From NCBI GenBank assembly GCA_013390745.1, contig JACASX010000007.1:1-56442 (forward strand): a stretch of 56,442 nucleotides of DNA, written 5' to 3'. The notes beneath the pieces are model-generated. The model made no database searches, was not told the DNA's origin, and saw only the letters and a list, made by a program, of their open reading frames with translations. Position 1 is the first letter of the stretch. The number at the start of each line of letters is the position of its first letter. The translations under genes and the position numbers were made by a program. This DNA is from Marine Group I thaumarchaeote. Lineage in GTDB: Archaea > Thermoproteota > Nitrososphaeria > Nitrososphaerales > Nitrosopumilaceae. Shown piece by piece: positions 16,674-24,655 of the stretch.

Positions 16674-16725
16674 GCCATACTTTTGCATAAAAAATGTAGC
16701 TTAATTGAAAATAATAAACAAACGA

Positions 16726-18051
16726 TTAACCCATTCCAAGTTTACGAAGGAAACCTTGCATCTGTCTTCCTTTAGATGCCTTCATCATATTTTTTGAATT
16801 TTTATAATTTTTTATTAGTTCCTTAACTTCATGCTCAGGCCAGCCAGAACCTCGTGCAATTCTCTTAACCCTAGAAGCATTGAGAAGATCAGGATCAGCC
16901 TTCTCATCTTGGTTCATACTTTGAATGATAAACCGCCATTTGTCTATTCTCTCTTCCATTTTATCAAGCTGATCTTCTTTGACCATGCCCGATAAACCTG
17001 GCATACTATCAAGTAATCCTTGAAACGAACCAACTTTTGTAACCTCTTCAAGTTGATAATAGAAGTCTTCCATGTTCATCTTACCGCTTGATATTCTTTT
17101 CATACGAACGTCGTCAGCCTCATTTTCTAATCTCTTAGCCAAGTCCAATACTGCTTGAATGTCACCCATACCTAGCAATCTGCCTACAAAACGAGTTGGA
17201 GAGAATGTTTCCAAATCATCTATACGCTCACCCGTACCAATGTACATTACTTGTGCGCCAGTAGCTGCTGAGGCAGCCAATGCTCCTCCTCCTTTAGCGG
17301 AACTATCAAGTTTGGTAATTATTATTCCCCCAACTGGAACTATTTTATGAAATGCTTCCGCTTGAGCATGACACTGTTGACCAATTGTTCCATCAATAAT
17401 TAATAATGCAAGATCAGGCGAAGCAACTTTATTGATTTGCTTCATCTCATCTAGCAAATCTTTTTCTTCCTTGTGCCTTCCAGCAGTATCGATCAAAATT
17501 ATATCAAGATTAGAACTTTCAAAGTGTTTTAAACCATTTTTAACGACTTGAGGTGAGTCTTTGTTTTTTTCGTCACCGTAAACTTCAACATCAGATTTTT
17601 CACACATTGTTCGCAATTGGACCAAAGCTCCAGGTCTAAATGTATCAGCACCAATTACGCCTATGCGGTAACCCTGCTTTGACAAGAATCTGGCAAGTTT
17701 TGATGTGACGGTAGTCTTTCCACTGCCTTGAATTCCTAACAGGAGAACTTTGTTGATTTTTCCAGATTTGAAATGAAATTCAGTATCATTACCTAACATC
17801 TTCGCAAGTTCATCATATAATATTTTTACAATATGATCCTTTCTTGACAATCCTGGTGGAGGCTTCTCATTTAATGAACGGTTCTCAATGTTTTTAGTGA
17901 TTTCGAATACTAACTTGACATTAACATCAGATTGTAATAATGAACGTTGAACGTCTTTAGATAATTCTTTAATCAGTTCCTCATCAACACCTGAAGAACT
18001 TACTATTTTTTTAATAGCAGCCCTCAGACTAGATTTTAGATTATCTAGCAT
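16726..18051 (-). CDS. srp54: Signal recognition particle 54 kDa subunit
   Basis: This GTPase binds 7S RNA and signal peptides to target ribosomes to the membrane. The N domain is followed by the G domain: GIQGSGKTT (G1), DTFRPGALVQL, DTAGRHKEEKDLLDEM (G3) and ITKLDSSAKGGGAL (G4 and closing loop). The C-terminal M domain is methionine-rich (MPGLSGMV and a short tail ending KLGMG). At 441 residues it is full length. It overlaps dph6 by 11 bases. The partner srp19 is also in this window, about 5 kb away. Confidence 0.97.
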   Translation of the reverse strand: MLDNLKSSLRAAIKKIVSSSGVDEELIKELSKDVQRSLLQSDVNVKLVFEITKNIENRSLNEKPPPGLSRKDHIVKILYDELAKMLGNDTEFHFKSGKINKVLLLGIQGSGKTTVTSKLARFLSKQGYRIGVIGADTFRPGALVQLRTMCEKSDVEVYGDEKNKDSPQVVKNGLKHFESSNLDIILIDTAGRHKEEKDLLDEMKQINKVASPDLALLIIDGTIGQQCHAQAEAFHKIVPVGGIIITKLDSSAKGGGALAASAATGAQVMYIGTGERIDDLETFSPTRFVGRLLGMGDIQAVLDLAKRLENEADDVRMKRISSGKMNMEDFYYQLEEVTKVGSFQGLLDSMPGLSGMVKEDQLDKMEERIDKWRFIIQSMNQDEKADPDLLNASRVKRIARGSGWPEHEVKELIKNYKNSKNMMKASKGRQMQGFLRKLGMG

Positions 18052-18733
18052 TAGAATCTAAACCAGCATCCTCTATTTCAAACCTTCCTCTATAGCCATC
18101 CCATATTGTTTTTGATTTGTTTATGTTAATAGGATGTGAATAAAGAGGACAGTCAACAACAAAGGTTTCAGCCTCCCCACCTTCAAAATTTAGGTTGAAT
18201 CCATACTTGTCAGATAATTTATTTAATTGCAACATATCATGTGAGGAAATAATTTTTCCCAACCATCTTTCATCCAAGCCATCAGATGATACACTAGTTA
18301 AAATAAATTTAAAATTAGAAACGATTAGCTCATTCATGTATTCTTTTGTGTTTATTTTCCATAACGGAGTAATTATCTTCAAATCATTTTCCTTACAGAT
18401 TTTTTCAAAACATTTTTTCTGAAATTCGCTAGATATACCACCATGTACCAAGCCTTCAATTTGAAAATCTTGTTTAGCCCTTTTCAATAATATTTTAAGA
18501 GCATCCATTTCTTCTGCTAATTCATTAGAATCCAAAGCTGAAGTGATTTGGGAAATTTTCAAAGCCTTTGACTGTAGTTTTGTTAATTCTATGGCAGGAA
18601 AATGTAGCAGATGGCTGTCCGAAGATTTAGGGAAAACAGTTACCAAGCATTTTACATCATGTCCCATTTGTTTTACTTTATAAATTGAATATGTGCTGTC
18701 CTTTCCTCCGGAGAATAATGCCGCTAGTTTCAT
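18041..18733 (-). CDS. dph6: Diphthine-ammonia ligase (Dph6-type ATP pyrophosphatase)
   Basis: This adenine-nucleotide alpha-hydrolase performs the last amidation of diphthamide on elongation factor aEF2. The N-terminal PP-loop FSGGKDSTYS at residues 8-17 and the family-typical EGLVHGGISSEFQ, PLWKINTKEYMNEL and GGEAETFVVDCPLY identify the DUF71/Dph6 family. The 230-residue length is that of the archaeal single-domain enzyme. It follows aIF5A and the C/D-box RNA on the same strand and overlaps srp54. This placement joins two modified translation factors (hypusine on aIF5A, diphthamide on aEF2). Confidence 0.92.
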   Translation of the reverse strand: MKLAALFSGGKDSTYSIYKVKQMGHDVKCLVTVFPKSSDSHLLHFPAIELTKLQSKALKISQITSALDSNELAEEMDALKILLKRAKQDFQIEGLVHGGISSEFQKKCFEKICKENDLKIITPLWKINTKEYMNELIVSNFKFILTSVSSDGLDERWLGKIISSHDMLQLNKLSDKYGFNLNFEGGEAETFVVDCPLYSHPININKSKTIWDGYRGRFEIEDAGLDSNAR

Positions 18734-18783
18734 GTATAGTGTACGATTAAAAATATTTTATTTTTTACCAAGGGATAAAATGA

Positions 18784-18848
18784 GGATACCTCAAGTCTCA
18801 TAATCTTCATCAAATTTCAGACGGCTTTTCCAATTATCATCAGCATCC
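18784..18848 (-). ncRNA. C/D-box guide sRNA; D guide complementary to elongator tRNA-Met anticodon loop
   Basis: On the minus strand the order is stem GGAT, C box CTGATGA (18837-18843), a 16-nt spacer, D' box CTGA (18817-18820), 3 nt, C' box TTGATGA (18807-18813), a 12-nt guide (18795-18806), D box TTGA (18791-18794) and stem ATCC (18784-18787). The C'-D spacer has the usual 12 nt. Its complement contains CTCATAA, the anticodon loop of elongator tRNA-Met. By the D+5 rule the methylated base is C34, a guided modification already known in haloarchaea. One mismatch near the D box is expected at tRNA position 31. The RNA sits just after aIF5A, probably on the same transcript. Confidence 0.8.
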
Positions 18849-18850
18849 AA

Positions 18851-19264
18851 TCATGATGATTTTTTGCGCATTATTTTAGTTCTGCCCATAACGTTCCAAT
18901 ACTCAATATCATTACCCTGCTCTAATGTTCCTTCAAGTTCTTCTTCAATCATATCAACATCAATAGTTTCAAATGTCTCTGAATCCATAACCTGTATTTT
19001 AGAACCTACAATAGAGATTATCTGAGCGGCTCTTTTATCAATTAAAGGCACATGTATCTGCATGTTAACCGGACCTACATGAGGACGTTTTTGTCCATCA
19101 AATATTCCTACTCCCACTATTCTTGCCTTAGCTGAGCCATGCTTTCCTGGTTTACTGGTATCATACTCAGTTATCCTACATGGATCACCTGTAGGTTGAT
19201 CAGATACTGGAAGTAAAATATAAGATCCAATTTTCAGTGTTCCTAACTCAGTGGGCTTACTCAT
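18851..19264 (-). CDS. eif5a: Translation initiation factor aIF5A (hypusine-bearing)
   Basis: aIF5A helps the ribosome through difficult peptide bonds such as polyproline. The hypusination loop SKPGKHGSAKAR places the modified lysine at residue 41. The SH3-like N domain and the OB-fold C domain, with its mostly acidic second half, fill the usual length of 137 residues. The C-terminus ends in a basic MRKKSS tail. It is followed after its stop by the C/D-box RNA and then dph6. Deoxyhypusine synthase is not in this window. Confidence 0.97.
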   Translation of the reverse strand: MSKPTELGTLKIGSYILLPVSDQPTGDPCRITEYDTSKPGKHGSAKARIVGVGIFDGQKRPHVGPVNMQIHVPLIDKRAAQIISIVGSKIQVMDSETFETIDVDMIEEELEGTLEQGNDIEYWNVMGRTKIMRKKSS

Positions 19265-19300
19265 GATGAAAAAAGAACAATGAGGAGCTTTTGAACTTTT

Positions 19301-19909
19301 CTATTTTAATTTTTCAAGAAGAGAAAGGCTCACAAAGTTATTCATTACAATACCCTTACGAGAAATGTTCTGGCGTGTTTTCTCACAATACTGATTTATG
19401 CTTTGCGGGCTACGCTCATCAAATACTTCTATAATAACAATTTTATCTGTATGGGGAAATACGAACTTGGGTTTATCACTACAAAACAAATTCAAATGAG
19501 CAAACCCAGCTTGTCGTATCTTGTCTTTTTTTACGATAATTTTTGCAACATCCGCTATAGCCTCAGAATCATTATATTCTAGATAATATGCAGATACGAA
19601 GCTCTGTTCGTTATCAAAATCTCTTTCAAAAAGCTCATTGTCAACAGTAAAAACGAACGTAGGTTTAGAATTAGTAAATTTTGCCGCATCTTTGACTAGT
19701 TTTTCCTCGTCATCAAATTTTGCTAATAGATAATGATTAGTTGAGAATGGAAAGTATGGTTTACACTCATCTGAAAAAGTTGCAGTGACAAAATATATGG
19801 ATTTTACGTTTCTTGAAGAAGTCCACATGTCCTTTACATCAATTGAGAATTTGTCATGCTGATATGGTACGCAAACATATCCAGATTTTTTTGGTTTTGA
19901 ATTCAACAA
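19301..19909 (-). CDS. Conserved-looking hypothetical protein
   Basis: This 202-residue soluble protein has no motif I recognise. It has mixed alpha/beta character, several aromatic-rich strands (SGYVCVPYQ, YFVTATFSDE, PTFVFTVDNE) and no signal peptide or membrane segment. Both halves contain a strand-rich segment ending in a helix (DEEKLVKDAAKF and SEAIADVAKIIV), hinting at an internal duplication. It lies 36 bases upstream of aIF5A on the same strand, so co-transcription is plausible. The function is unknown. Confidence 0.7.
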   Translation of the reverse strand: MLNSKPKKSGYVCVPYQHDKFSIDVKDMWTSSRNVKSIYFVTATFSDECKPYFPFSTNHYLLAKFDDEEKLVKDAAKFTNSKPTFVFTVDNELFERDFDNEQSFVSAYYLEYNDSEAIADVAKIIVKKDKIRQAGFAHLNLFCSDKPKFVFPHTDKIVIIEVFDERSPQSINQYCEKTRQNISRKGIVMNNFVSLSLLEKLK

Positions 19910-20018
19910 ATGTGTAATATTTTACCCCTACTTAATTTTTCACAATTTTCTATCCGGTATAATTAAGAAAAGATTAGTCCGATAGTTATTTAACGCCTAA
20001 ATGTTTCGATGATATTGT

Positions 20019-20140
20019 CCCAAGCTAGCTCAGCCTGGTAGAGCTTCCGGCTGTAGTAGTTGGCTTTAGGCTAAACTGAATTCCAGCCTATCAGGCATAC
20101 AGAAACCGGGTTGTCGAAGGTTCAATTCCTTCGCTTGGGA
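20019..20140 (+). tRNA. tRNA-Tyr (GTA) with a 48-nt intron
   Basis: Acceptor strands CCCAAGC (20019-20025) and GCTTGGG (20133-20139) pair fully and are followed by discriminator A at 20140. The D stem is GCTC/GAGC, the anticodon stem TCCGG/CCGGG and the T stem GAAGG/CCTTC with loop TTCAATT. The anticodon is GTA at 20053-20055. The intron at 20057-20104 sits in the canonical 37/38 site. CTGT pairs with ACAG to make the 4-bp central helix, with 3-nt bulges on both sides. The intron contains its own AGGCT/AGCCT hairpin. CCA is not encoded. A TATA-like TTATTTAA at 19987-19994 lies about 29 bases upstream. Confidence 0.96.
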
Positions 20141-20153
20141 CTTACAACCCAAT

Positions 20154-21218
20154 TCAAGGATTGATTACGCTACGACCAACAATTTTTCTATTTTTTAGAT
20201 CTTCTAAAGCATTGTTTACTTCATCTAGAGAATAATGTTTTGAAATAATTGGTTTTATGACATCACGTTTAGCCAAATCAAGAAGTTCAATCATATCATT
20301 GTAGTTTCCAGTATATGCGCCCTGTATTGTTATCGCTTTTAATGGGATTGAAACCAATGACAAATCTATCGAACCGCCAAATAAACCAACTAGAACAATA
20401 TTACCTCGTTTCCTAATAACCGAAAGATCCAACTTAACAGTAGGAGGCGCATTAACAAAATCCAATATGCTATCTACACCTTTTCCATTACAAATTGACA
20501 TAATATTTTTCGAAGGCTCAGGTTGTCCATATCCAATTGCGTTAGTGTTTATAATATTATTAGCACCAAATTCCCTAGCTTTCTTTAATCTCTCATCATC
20601 TAAATCAGCACAGATAATATTTGCATTACTAAGTGCTTTCGTGATTTGAACTGCCATTAATCCAAGTCCTCCAGCTCCAACTATCAAAATATTCTCCGGA
20701 GAATTTGAAAGTGCCTTTTTTACTGCAGTGTAAGCTGTCAAACCAGAACATGCCAATGATGCAGCACCCTCTAGATCAATTCCTGAAATTTTAGCCAAGA
20801 ATTTGTAATCTGGAATTAGTGAATATTCAGCATATCCACCATCTTGAAAGACTCCAAGTGATTGTGGAGCTTCGCATAAATTGGTATCACCCTTCTCGCA
20901 TGTTGGGCAACTACCGCAGCCTATCCAAGGATATACTAATACATCATCACCAACTTTGATTCCCTCTACAGAATCTCCAATCTGTGCTACGGTTCCAACA
21001 ATTTCATGGCCAGGAATAACAGGAAATTTTACTCCCCTGTCTGTAACTTTCATAAAACCATCTCCAGTATCATAACCGCCTTCCCAAAGATGCAAATCGC
21101 TGTGACAAACACCCACTGCTTTGACTTTAACTAAAACTTGTTTACCAGTAGGAATTGGAGTATCAATCTCAGATATTTTTAAGGGCTTATTAGGCTCTAT
21201 GATTTGTGCTACCTTCAA
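20154..21218 (-). CDS. Zinc-dependent medium-chain alcohol dehydrogenase
   Basis: The enzyme oxidises an alcohol or reduces an aldehyde with NAD(P). The catalytic zinc site is shown by VGVCHSDLHLWEG and PGHEIVGTV. The structural zinc site is the four-cysteine loop CGSCPTCEKGDTNLC. The Rossmann motif is VGAGGLGLMAVQ near residue 178. Length, 354 residues, is typical. The substrate cannot be told; in ammonia-oxidising archaea such enzymes could serve as semialdehyde reductases, but this is not evident here. It ends 14 bases from the convergent tRNA-Tyr. Confidence 0.92.
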   Translation of the reverse strand: MKVAQIIEPNKPLKISEIDTPIPTGKQVLVKVKAVGVCHSDLHLWEGGYDTGDGFMKVTDRGVKFPVIPGHEIVGTVAQIGDSVEGIKVGDDVLVYPWIGCGSCPTCEKGDTNLCEAPQSLGVFQDGGYAEYSLIPDYKFLAKISGIDLEGAASLACSGLTAYTAVKKALSNSPENILIVGAGGLGLMAVQITKALSNANIICADLDDERLKKAREFGANNIINTNAIGYGQPEPSKNIMSICNGKGVDSILDFVNAPPTVKLDLSVIRKRGNIVLVGLFGGSIDLSLVSIPLKAITIQGAYTGNYNDMIELLDLAKRDVIKPIISKHYSLDEVNNALEDLKNRKIVGRSVINP

Positions 21219-21314
21219 TGTCGGATTTTTCTGTTTATTATAATATAAGAGTTGACTGGAAGCAACAAAAAAATAGATTTGATAGTATTAGTGAATCGTT
21301 ATTATACTAAATCT

Positions 21315-22019
21315 ATGAGTGATGGCGAAGAAATTTCTAGCATTTCCCAAGACCCTGTAAACATTTTGTTCAACCCATCTGTAATTCAAAAAAAAGACGT
21401 TTGGCAAATTAACCTAATAGAAATTTTGAAACTATTAATAAAAATACTAGAGGAGACTGGCAAAAAAGATTTGAAGGTTGCAGGTATGGCAGCACTTTCT
21501 TCGTCTCTGATTTATCGAATGAAAGTAGAAAGTATTTTCGCTCTACAAAAGGCTGCAATGGAGAAAAAGCCATTAATTAATAGACGTGATGTTGATATTG
21601 ACATTTTAGATATACCATATAGGCACGAATCCACATATTCCGTCTCACTTGATGAATTGCTGGATTTACTTGAGAACTTGATAGGTTCTATTGCCAATCC
21701 TCGTTCACGAAGGAATAGACAGTTAGATTTTGATGCTATTCAACCACCAGATTTCAAAGAATATTTAGTTCCATTTGAAAATTTAGTCGTAAAATATCAG
21801 AGCCTGATTATTCGCAAAATTAGAGGTACAGGAAGTGGATTGTTAAAGCAAATTGTAGCAGATTTGGATAGTTTAGATTCGATAAGATGTTTTTTTGCAG
21901 TTTTATTTCTAGCGCGTGATCAAAAAGTTGAGTTAGAACAAACTGATGATGATATTCAAGTTACTTTAATCGATGATATAACAAAAAAAGAGAAAGAGGA
22001 TAATGAAAATTCAAAATGA
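21315..22019 (+). CDS. scpA: Segregation and condensation protein A (kleisin)
   Basis: ScpA bridges SMC heads and, with ScpB, compacts and segregates chromosomes. NILFNPSVIQKKDVWQINLIEILKLL gives the kleisin N-terminal helix. ALSSSLIYRMKVESIFALQ and the C-terminal winged-helix segment (VADLDSLDSIRCFFAVLFLARD) follow. I choose ATG 21315 (234 residues), because the TATA-like stretch at about 21237-21247 would put transcription start near 21265. A TTG at 21252 would add 21 residues not typical of the family. It overlaps scpB by 17 bases, as expected for this pair. Confidence 0.9.
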   Translation: MSDGEEISSISQDPVNILFNPSVIQKKDVWQINLIEILKLLIKILEETGKKDLKVAGMAALSSSLIYRMKVESIFALQKAAMEKKPLINRRDVDIDILDIPYRHESTYSVSLDELLDLLENLIGSIANPRSRRNRQLDFDAIQPPDFKEYLVPFENLVVKYQSLIIRKIRGTGSGLLKQIVADLDSLDSIRCFFAVLFLARDQKVELEQTDDDIQVTLIDDITKKEKEDNENSK

Positions 22020-22524
22020 GGATCAAGTAGCGGCACTACTTGAATCTGCATTATATTCTGCTGGAAGACCACTAACTGTAGAAGAATTGATCAAAGCATC
22101 TGGAACAGAATCACGACAAAAAACCCTAGCTGTGTTAGATTCAATTATTAAAAAAATGAAAAGTATATTCAAAGCAATTGAAATAGTTAACTTGCCAGAC
22201 AGTAGCTATGTATTTCAGATAAAGCCAGAATACAGTTCGAGTGTTAGAAGATATGCATCAAAACCACTTTTATCCAGAGCTACACAAAAAACATTATCAT
22301 ATATTGCATTAGAACAGCCTATAAGTTCAAAACAACTTTTGGAAGTTAGAGGGTCTGGTGTTTATACACATCTAAAAGAATTACGACAGCTTAATTTTAT
22401 TGAACATCAAGCTGTTGGAAGATTAAGAATTTACTCAACGACAGAAAAATTTCAAAAATATTTTGGAATTGAAGGTGATGTCAATGCACTTAAACAAAAA
22501 TTATTCAAAAAAATAAGAAAATAA
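22003..22524 (+). CDS. scpB: Segregation and condensation protein B
   Basis: ScpB is the winged-helix partner of ScpA in the SMC complex. The N-terminal AALLESALYSAGRPLTVEELIKA and the KTLSYIALEQPISSKQLLEVRGSGVYTHLKEL stretch, with the conserved Arg-Gly of the second winged helix, are diagnostic. The length is 173 residues. It starts inside the end of scpA, so the two subunits are co-translated. An SMC gene is not in the window. Confidence 0.92.
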   Translation: MKIQNEDQVAALLESALYSAGRPLTVEELIKASGTESRQKTLAVLDSIIKKMKSIFKAIEIVNLPDSSYVFQIKPEYSSSVRRYASKPLLSRATQKTLSYIALEQPISSKQLLEVRGSGVYTHLKELRQLNFIEHQAVGRLRIYSTTEKFQKYFGIEGDVNALKQKLFKKIRK

Positions 22525-22553
22525 TCAAAAATAGCATGATTCATTAGATTTGT

Positions 22554-22561
22554 ATAAATTA
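22554..22561 (+). promoter_or_regulatory. TATA box of rps8e
   Basis: TATAAATT is centred about 25 bases upstream of the GTG at 22582. This matches a leaderless transcript and supports the GTG start. Confidence 0.6.
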
Positions 22562-22581
22562 GAGTTGATTTGACGTAGTTT

Positions 22582-22959
22582 GTGAAAAAGTCGATGGAAA
22601 ATCTGCGTACAAGTAAAATAACAGGAGGACGCAGACGTGCATTACGCTCTAGACGAAAGTATGAGATAGACAGATTTCCTAATGAAGCGTTAGTTGGAGA
22701 CCAAATAACAGTTACAAGAAAAGTTCGTGGAAAAAATGTCAAGACAGCAATTAAAACAATTGATTCTGTTAATCTTGCAATAGACTCCAAGATTAAAAGA
22801 GTAAAAATAATCAAAGTGTTAGAAAATGCTACAAATAATGACTATCAACGACGTGGAGTGATTTCTAAAGGCGCAATACTTGAAACGGAAGAAGGAAAAT
22901 GTAGAGTTGTTTCGAGACCCGGACAGCATGGCACTGTAAACGCAATATTAGTAAAGTGA
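22582..22959 (+). CDS. rps8e: Ribosomal protein S8e
   Basis: S8e is an archaeal/eukaryotic small-subunit protein. RTSKITGGRRRALRSRRKYEI at the N-terminus is the rRNA-binding signature. NDYQRRGVISKGAILETEEGKCRVVSRPGQHG near the C-terminus closes the barrel. The length is 125 residues from GTG 22582, which a TATA box at -25 supports. ATG at 22594 would remove four residues. It is followed after 4 bases by srp19. Confidence 0.96.
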   Translation: MKKSMENLRTSKITGGRRRALRSRRKYEIDRFPNEALVGDQITVTRKVRGKNVKTAIKTIDSVNLAIDSKIKRVKIIKVLENATNNDYQRRGVISKGAILETEEGKCRVVSRPGQHGTVNAILVK

Positions 22960-22963
22960 TTTT

Positions 22964-23263
22964 ATGAAAGATTACGAACACATCGTAATCTGGCTAGATT
23001 ATTTTAACAAAACATTATCTAGACAAAAAGGAAGAAGATTGGCAAAAGACAAATGTGTTTTTGATCCATCTCTAAATGAATTAATTGAATCAGCAAAAGC
23101 TGCTGGACTTGAACCAACAACAACAGATGATCAAGTAAGATTTCCCAGAAGACCTTTTGTCAGATCAGGATACATCGTATTAGAAAAAACACTGCCAAAA
23201 ACAAAAATTCTTGATAAAATCTCAGAAAAAATGGTTGCAAAAAGAGCCAAACAGTCAAAATAA
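22964..23263 (+). CDS. srp19: Signal recognition particle 19 kDa protein
   Basis: Srp19 binds the 7S RNA tips and promotes Srp54 loading. The core motif WLDYFNKTLSRQKGRRLAKDK at residues 10-30 and the FPRRPFVRSGYIVLEK stretch are characteristic. The 99-residue length is normal. The basic tail (KRAKQSK) suits an RNA-binding protein. It forms a tight pair with rps8e, and Srp54 is encoded elsewhere in the window. Confidence 0.94.
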   Translation: MKDYEHIVIWLDYFNKTLSRQKGRRLAKDKCVFDPSLNELIESAKAAGLEPTTTDDQVRFPRRPFVRSGYIVLEKTLPKTKILDKISEKMVAKRAKQSK

Positions 23264-23292
23264 AGTTCTATCAAGCTCCAAGCTAAAGTAAA

Positions 23293-23314
23293 GTTGACAG
23301 AAGGTCTGTTCAAC
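23293..23314 (+). terminator. Hairpin between srp19 and gar1
   Basis: GTTGACAGA and TCTGTTCAAC pair around an AGG loop with one bulged T, giving a 9-bp stem, and a short T-run follows at 23322-23328. It could end the rps8e-srp19 transcript or simply fold the leader of gar1. Archaeal termination usually needs only T-runs, so this call is tentative. Confidence 0.35.
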
Positions 23315-23336
23315 TAATAGATCTTTTTAATTATAA

Positions 23337-23609
23337 TTGCAGGAGGTAGGGGAAATTTTGCATCTTGCCACTAGTGGCAGAGTCATAGTAAGACTTTCGA
23401 AAATAGTAACACAAGATCAGATACTGTGTGATGAAAATAGTACTAAGGTTGCAAAGGTTACAGAATTAATCGGACCTGTTTCCAAACCATACGCCTCCGC
23501 TATATCTTTGACTAACAACATCAAAAAATTTGTTGGAAAAAAGATGTTTGCTTCTGAGGCTCCGCCTGCAAAAAAACAAAACAGGAGAAAACAAAAATGG
23601 AAACAATAG
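23337..23609 (+). CDS. gar1: H/ACA ribonucleoprotein subunit Gar1
   Basis: Gar1 joins Cbf5, Nop10 and L7Ae in the archaeal H/ACA pseudouridylation complex. The beta-barrel motif VGEILHLATSGRVIVRL, followed by VTELIGPVSKPYASA, is typical, and the basic C-terminus (KKQNRRKQKWKQ) resembles RNA-binding tails. The length is 90 residues from TTG 23337. Another in-frame TTG at 23358 lies about 10 bases after GGAGGT, but it would cut into the conserved VGEILH strand. It overlaps the tfb start by 13 bases. Confidence 0.88.
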   Translation: MQEVGEILHLATSGRVIVRLSKIVTQDQILCDENSTKVAKVTELIGPVSKPYASAISLTNNIKKFVGKKMFASEAPPAKKQNRRKQKWKQ

Positions 23610-24556
23610 AATTAGAAAAGTGTACGGTCTGTAATTCATCATTCATTGATGACACAGATAATGGCGAAATAATTTGTTCTGGTTGCGGAATAGTAATGGC
23701 AGAACATATGGAAGACCATGGTCCAGAGGCAAAAAGCAATAGTTTAGAAGACAAGATGAAACTTGCTAGGGCTACTGGTCAAACATCGTATTCTCAGCAT
23801 GATTTGGGAATAACTACAGAAATTTCTGGTGGAACAAAAGATTTCAGTGGAAAAAAAATTAATGCAGAAATGGCGAACCAAATGCATAGGCTAGGAAAAT
23901 GGCAAACAAGAGTAAGAGTTACCTCGTCACGGGACAGAAGACTGTCAAGCGTTTTAGGAAAGATTTCAGAAATTTGTCAGAATTCCTCGCTTCCTAAAAA
24001 TGTCATAGAAACAGCCTCAATCATTTACCGAAGTCTTGATGGAAAAAACATCCAAGTCAAAGGAAAATCAGTGATTAGTATTTCTGCAGCAGTAGTTTAC
24101 ATGGCATGCAAACAATGTGATGTAATTCGCTCCCTTCAAGAGATTCTACGAGAAGTTGTCATACCAAGAGATGTAAAATCAAAAACAAAACTGGCTTCAA
24201 AATATTACAGAACGTTAGTAATGGAACTTGGAACTAACACAGCGCCAGTTGTAACCATGGATAAGTACATTTCAAAGATTGCAAACATGACAAATATAGA
24301 TACAAGAGTAGAAAGACTATCTCTTGAAATTGCAGAGAAAACAAAAGACCGTAATCTAGCTGATGGGAAGGCACCAAATGGAATTGCTGCAGCTTACTTG
24401 TACATCGCATCAATTCTTCTTGGACAAAGTGTTCTTCAAAGAGACATATCGAGCGTCTCTGGTGTAACAGAAGTTACAATTAGAAACAGGTGTAAGGAAA
24501 TTCTTACCAGTTTCAAATTGAAGATAGCACTTAGACCATCATTAGCTAAAAAATAA
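23597..24556 (+). CDS. tfb: Transcription initiation factor B (TFB)
   Basis: TFB recruits RNA polymerase to TBP-bound promoters. The zinc ribbon is CTVC...CSGC at residues 9-30, followed by a B-finger/linker region and two cyclin-like repeats: the first around VIETASIIYRSLDG and the second around NGIAAAYLYIASILLGQ. RNRCKEILTS near the C-terminus is the DNA-binding helix of cyclin repeat 2. At 319 residues it is full length. It follows gar1 with a small overlap. Ammonia-oxidising archaea usually have several TFB paralogues; this window shows only one. Confidence 0.97.
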   Translation: METIELEKCTVCNSSFIDDTDNGEIICSGCGIVMAEHMEDHGPEAKSNSLEDKMKLARATGQTSYSQHDLGITTEISGGTKDFSGKKINAEMANQMHRLGKWQTRVRVTSSRDRRLSSVLGKISEICQNSSLPKNVIETASIIYRSLDGKNIQVKGKSVISISAAVVYMACKQCDVIRSLQEILREVVIPRDVKSKTKLASKYYRTLVMELGTNTAPVVTMDKYISKIANMTNIDTRVERLSLEIAEKTKDRNLADGKAPNGIAAAYLYIASILLGQSVLQRDISSVSGVTEVTIRNRCKEILTSFKLKIALRPSLAKK

Positions 24557-24580
24557 TCCTTTTTTCTTTTTTTTTATTTT
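24557..24580 (+). terminator. T-rich terminator after tfb
   Basis: A run of mostly T residues directly follows the tfb stop and has no hairpin. Archaeal polymerase typically terminates at such tracts. Confidence 0.5.
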
Positions 24581-24627
24581 AAACAGAATCAAATAAACAG
24601 GTTAGGAATAGCTAAAATCCGCCCCGG

Positions 24628-24634
24628 TTATATA
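24628..24634 (+). promoter_or_regulatory. TATA box of sufC
   Basis: TTATATA is centred about 25 bases before the sufC ATG (24656), implying a leaderless message. A CG-rich patch (GCCCCGG) just upstream could be a TFB-recognition region. Confidence 0.6.
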
Positions 24635-24655
24635 GAGAACTGAATTTTAAGCACC

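Noticed and set aside
18795-18836. A confident target for the D' guide of the C/D-box RNA
   Set aside because: The complement (ACGGCTTTTCC) could fit an rRNA site, but no rRNA is in the window and I cannot confirm a match.
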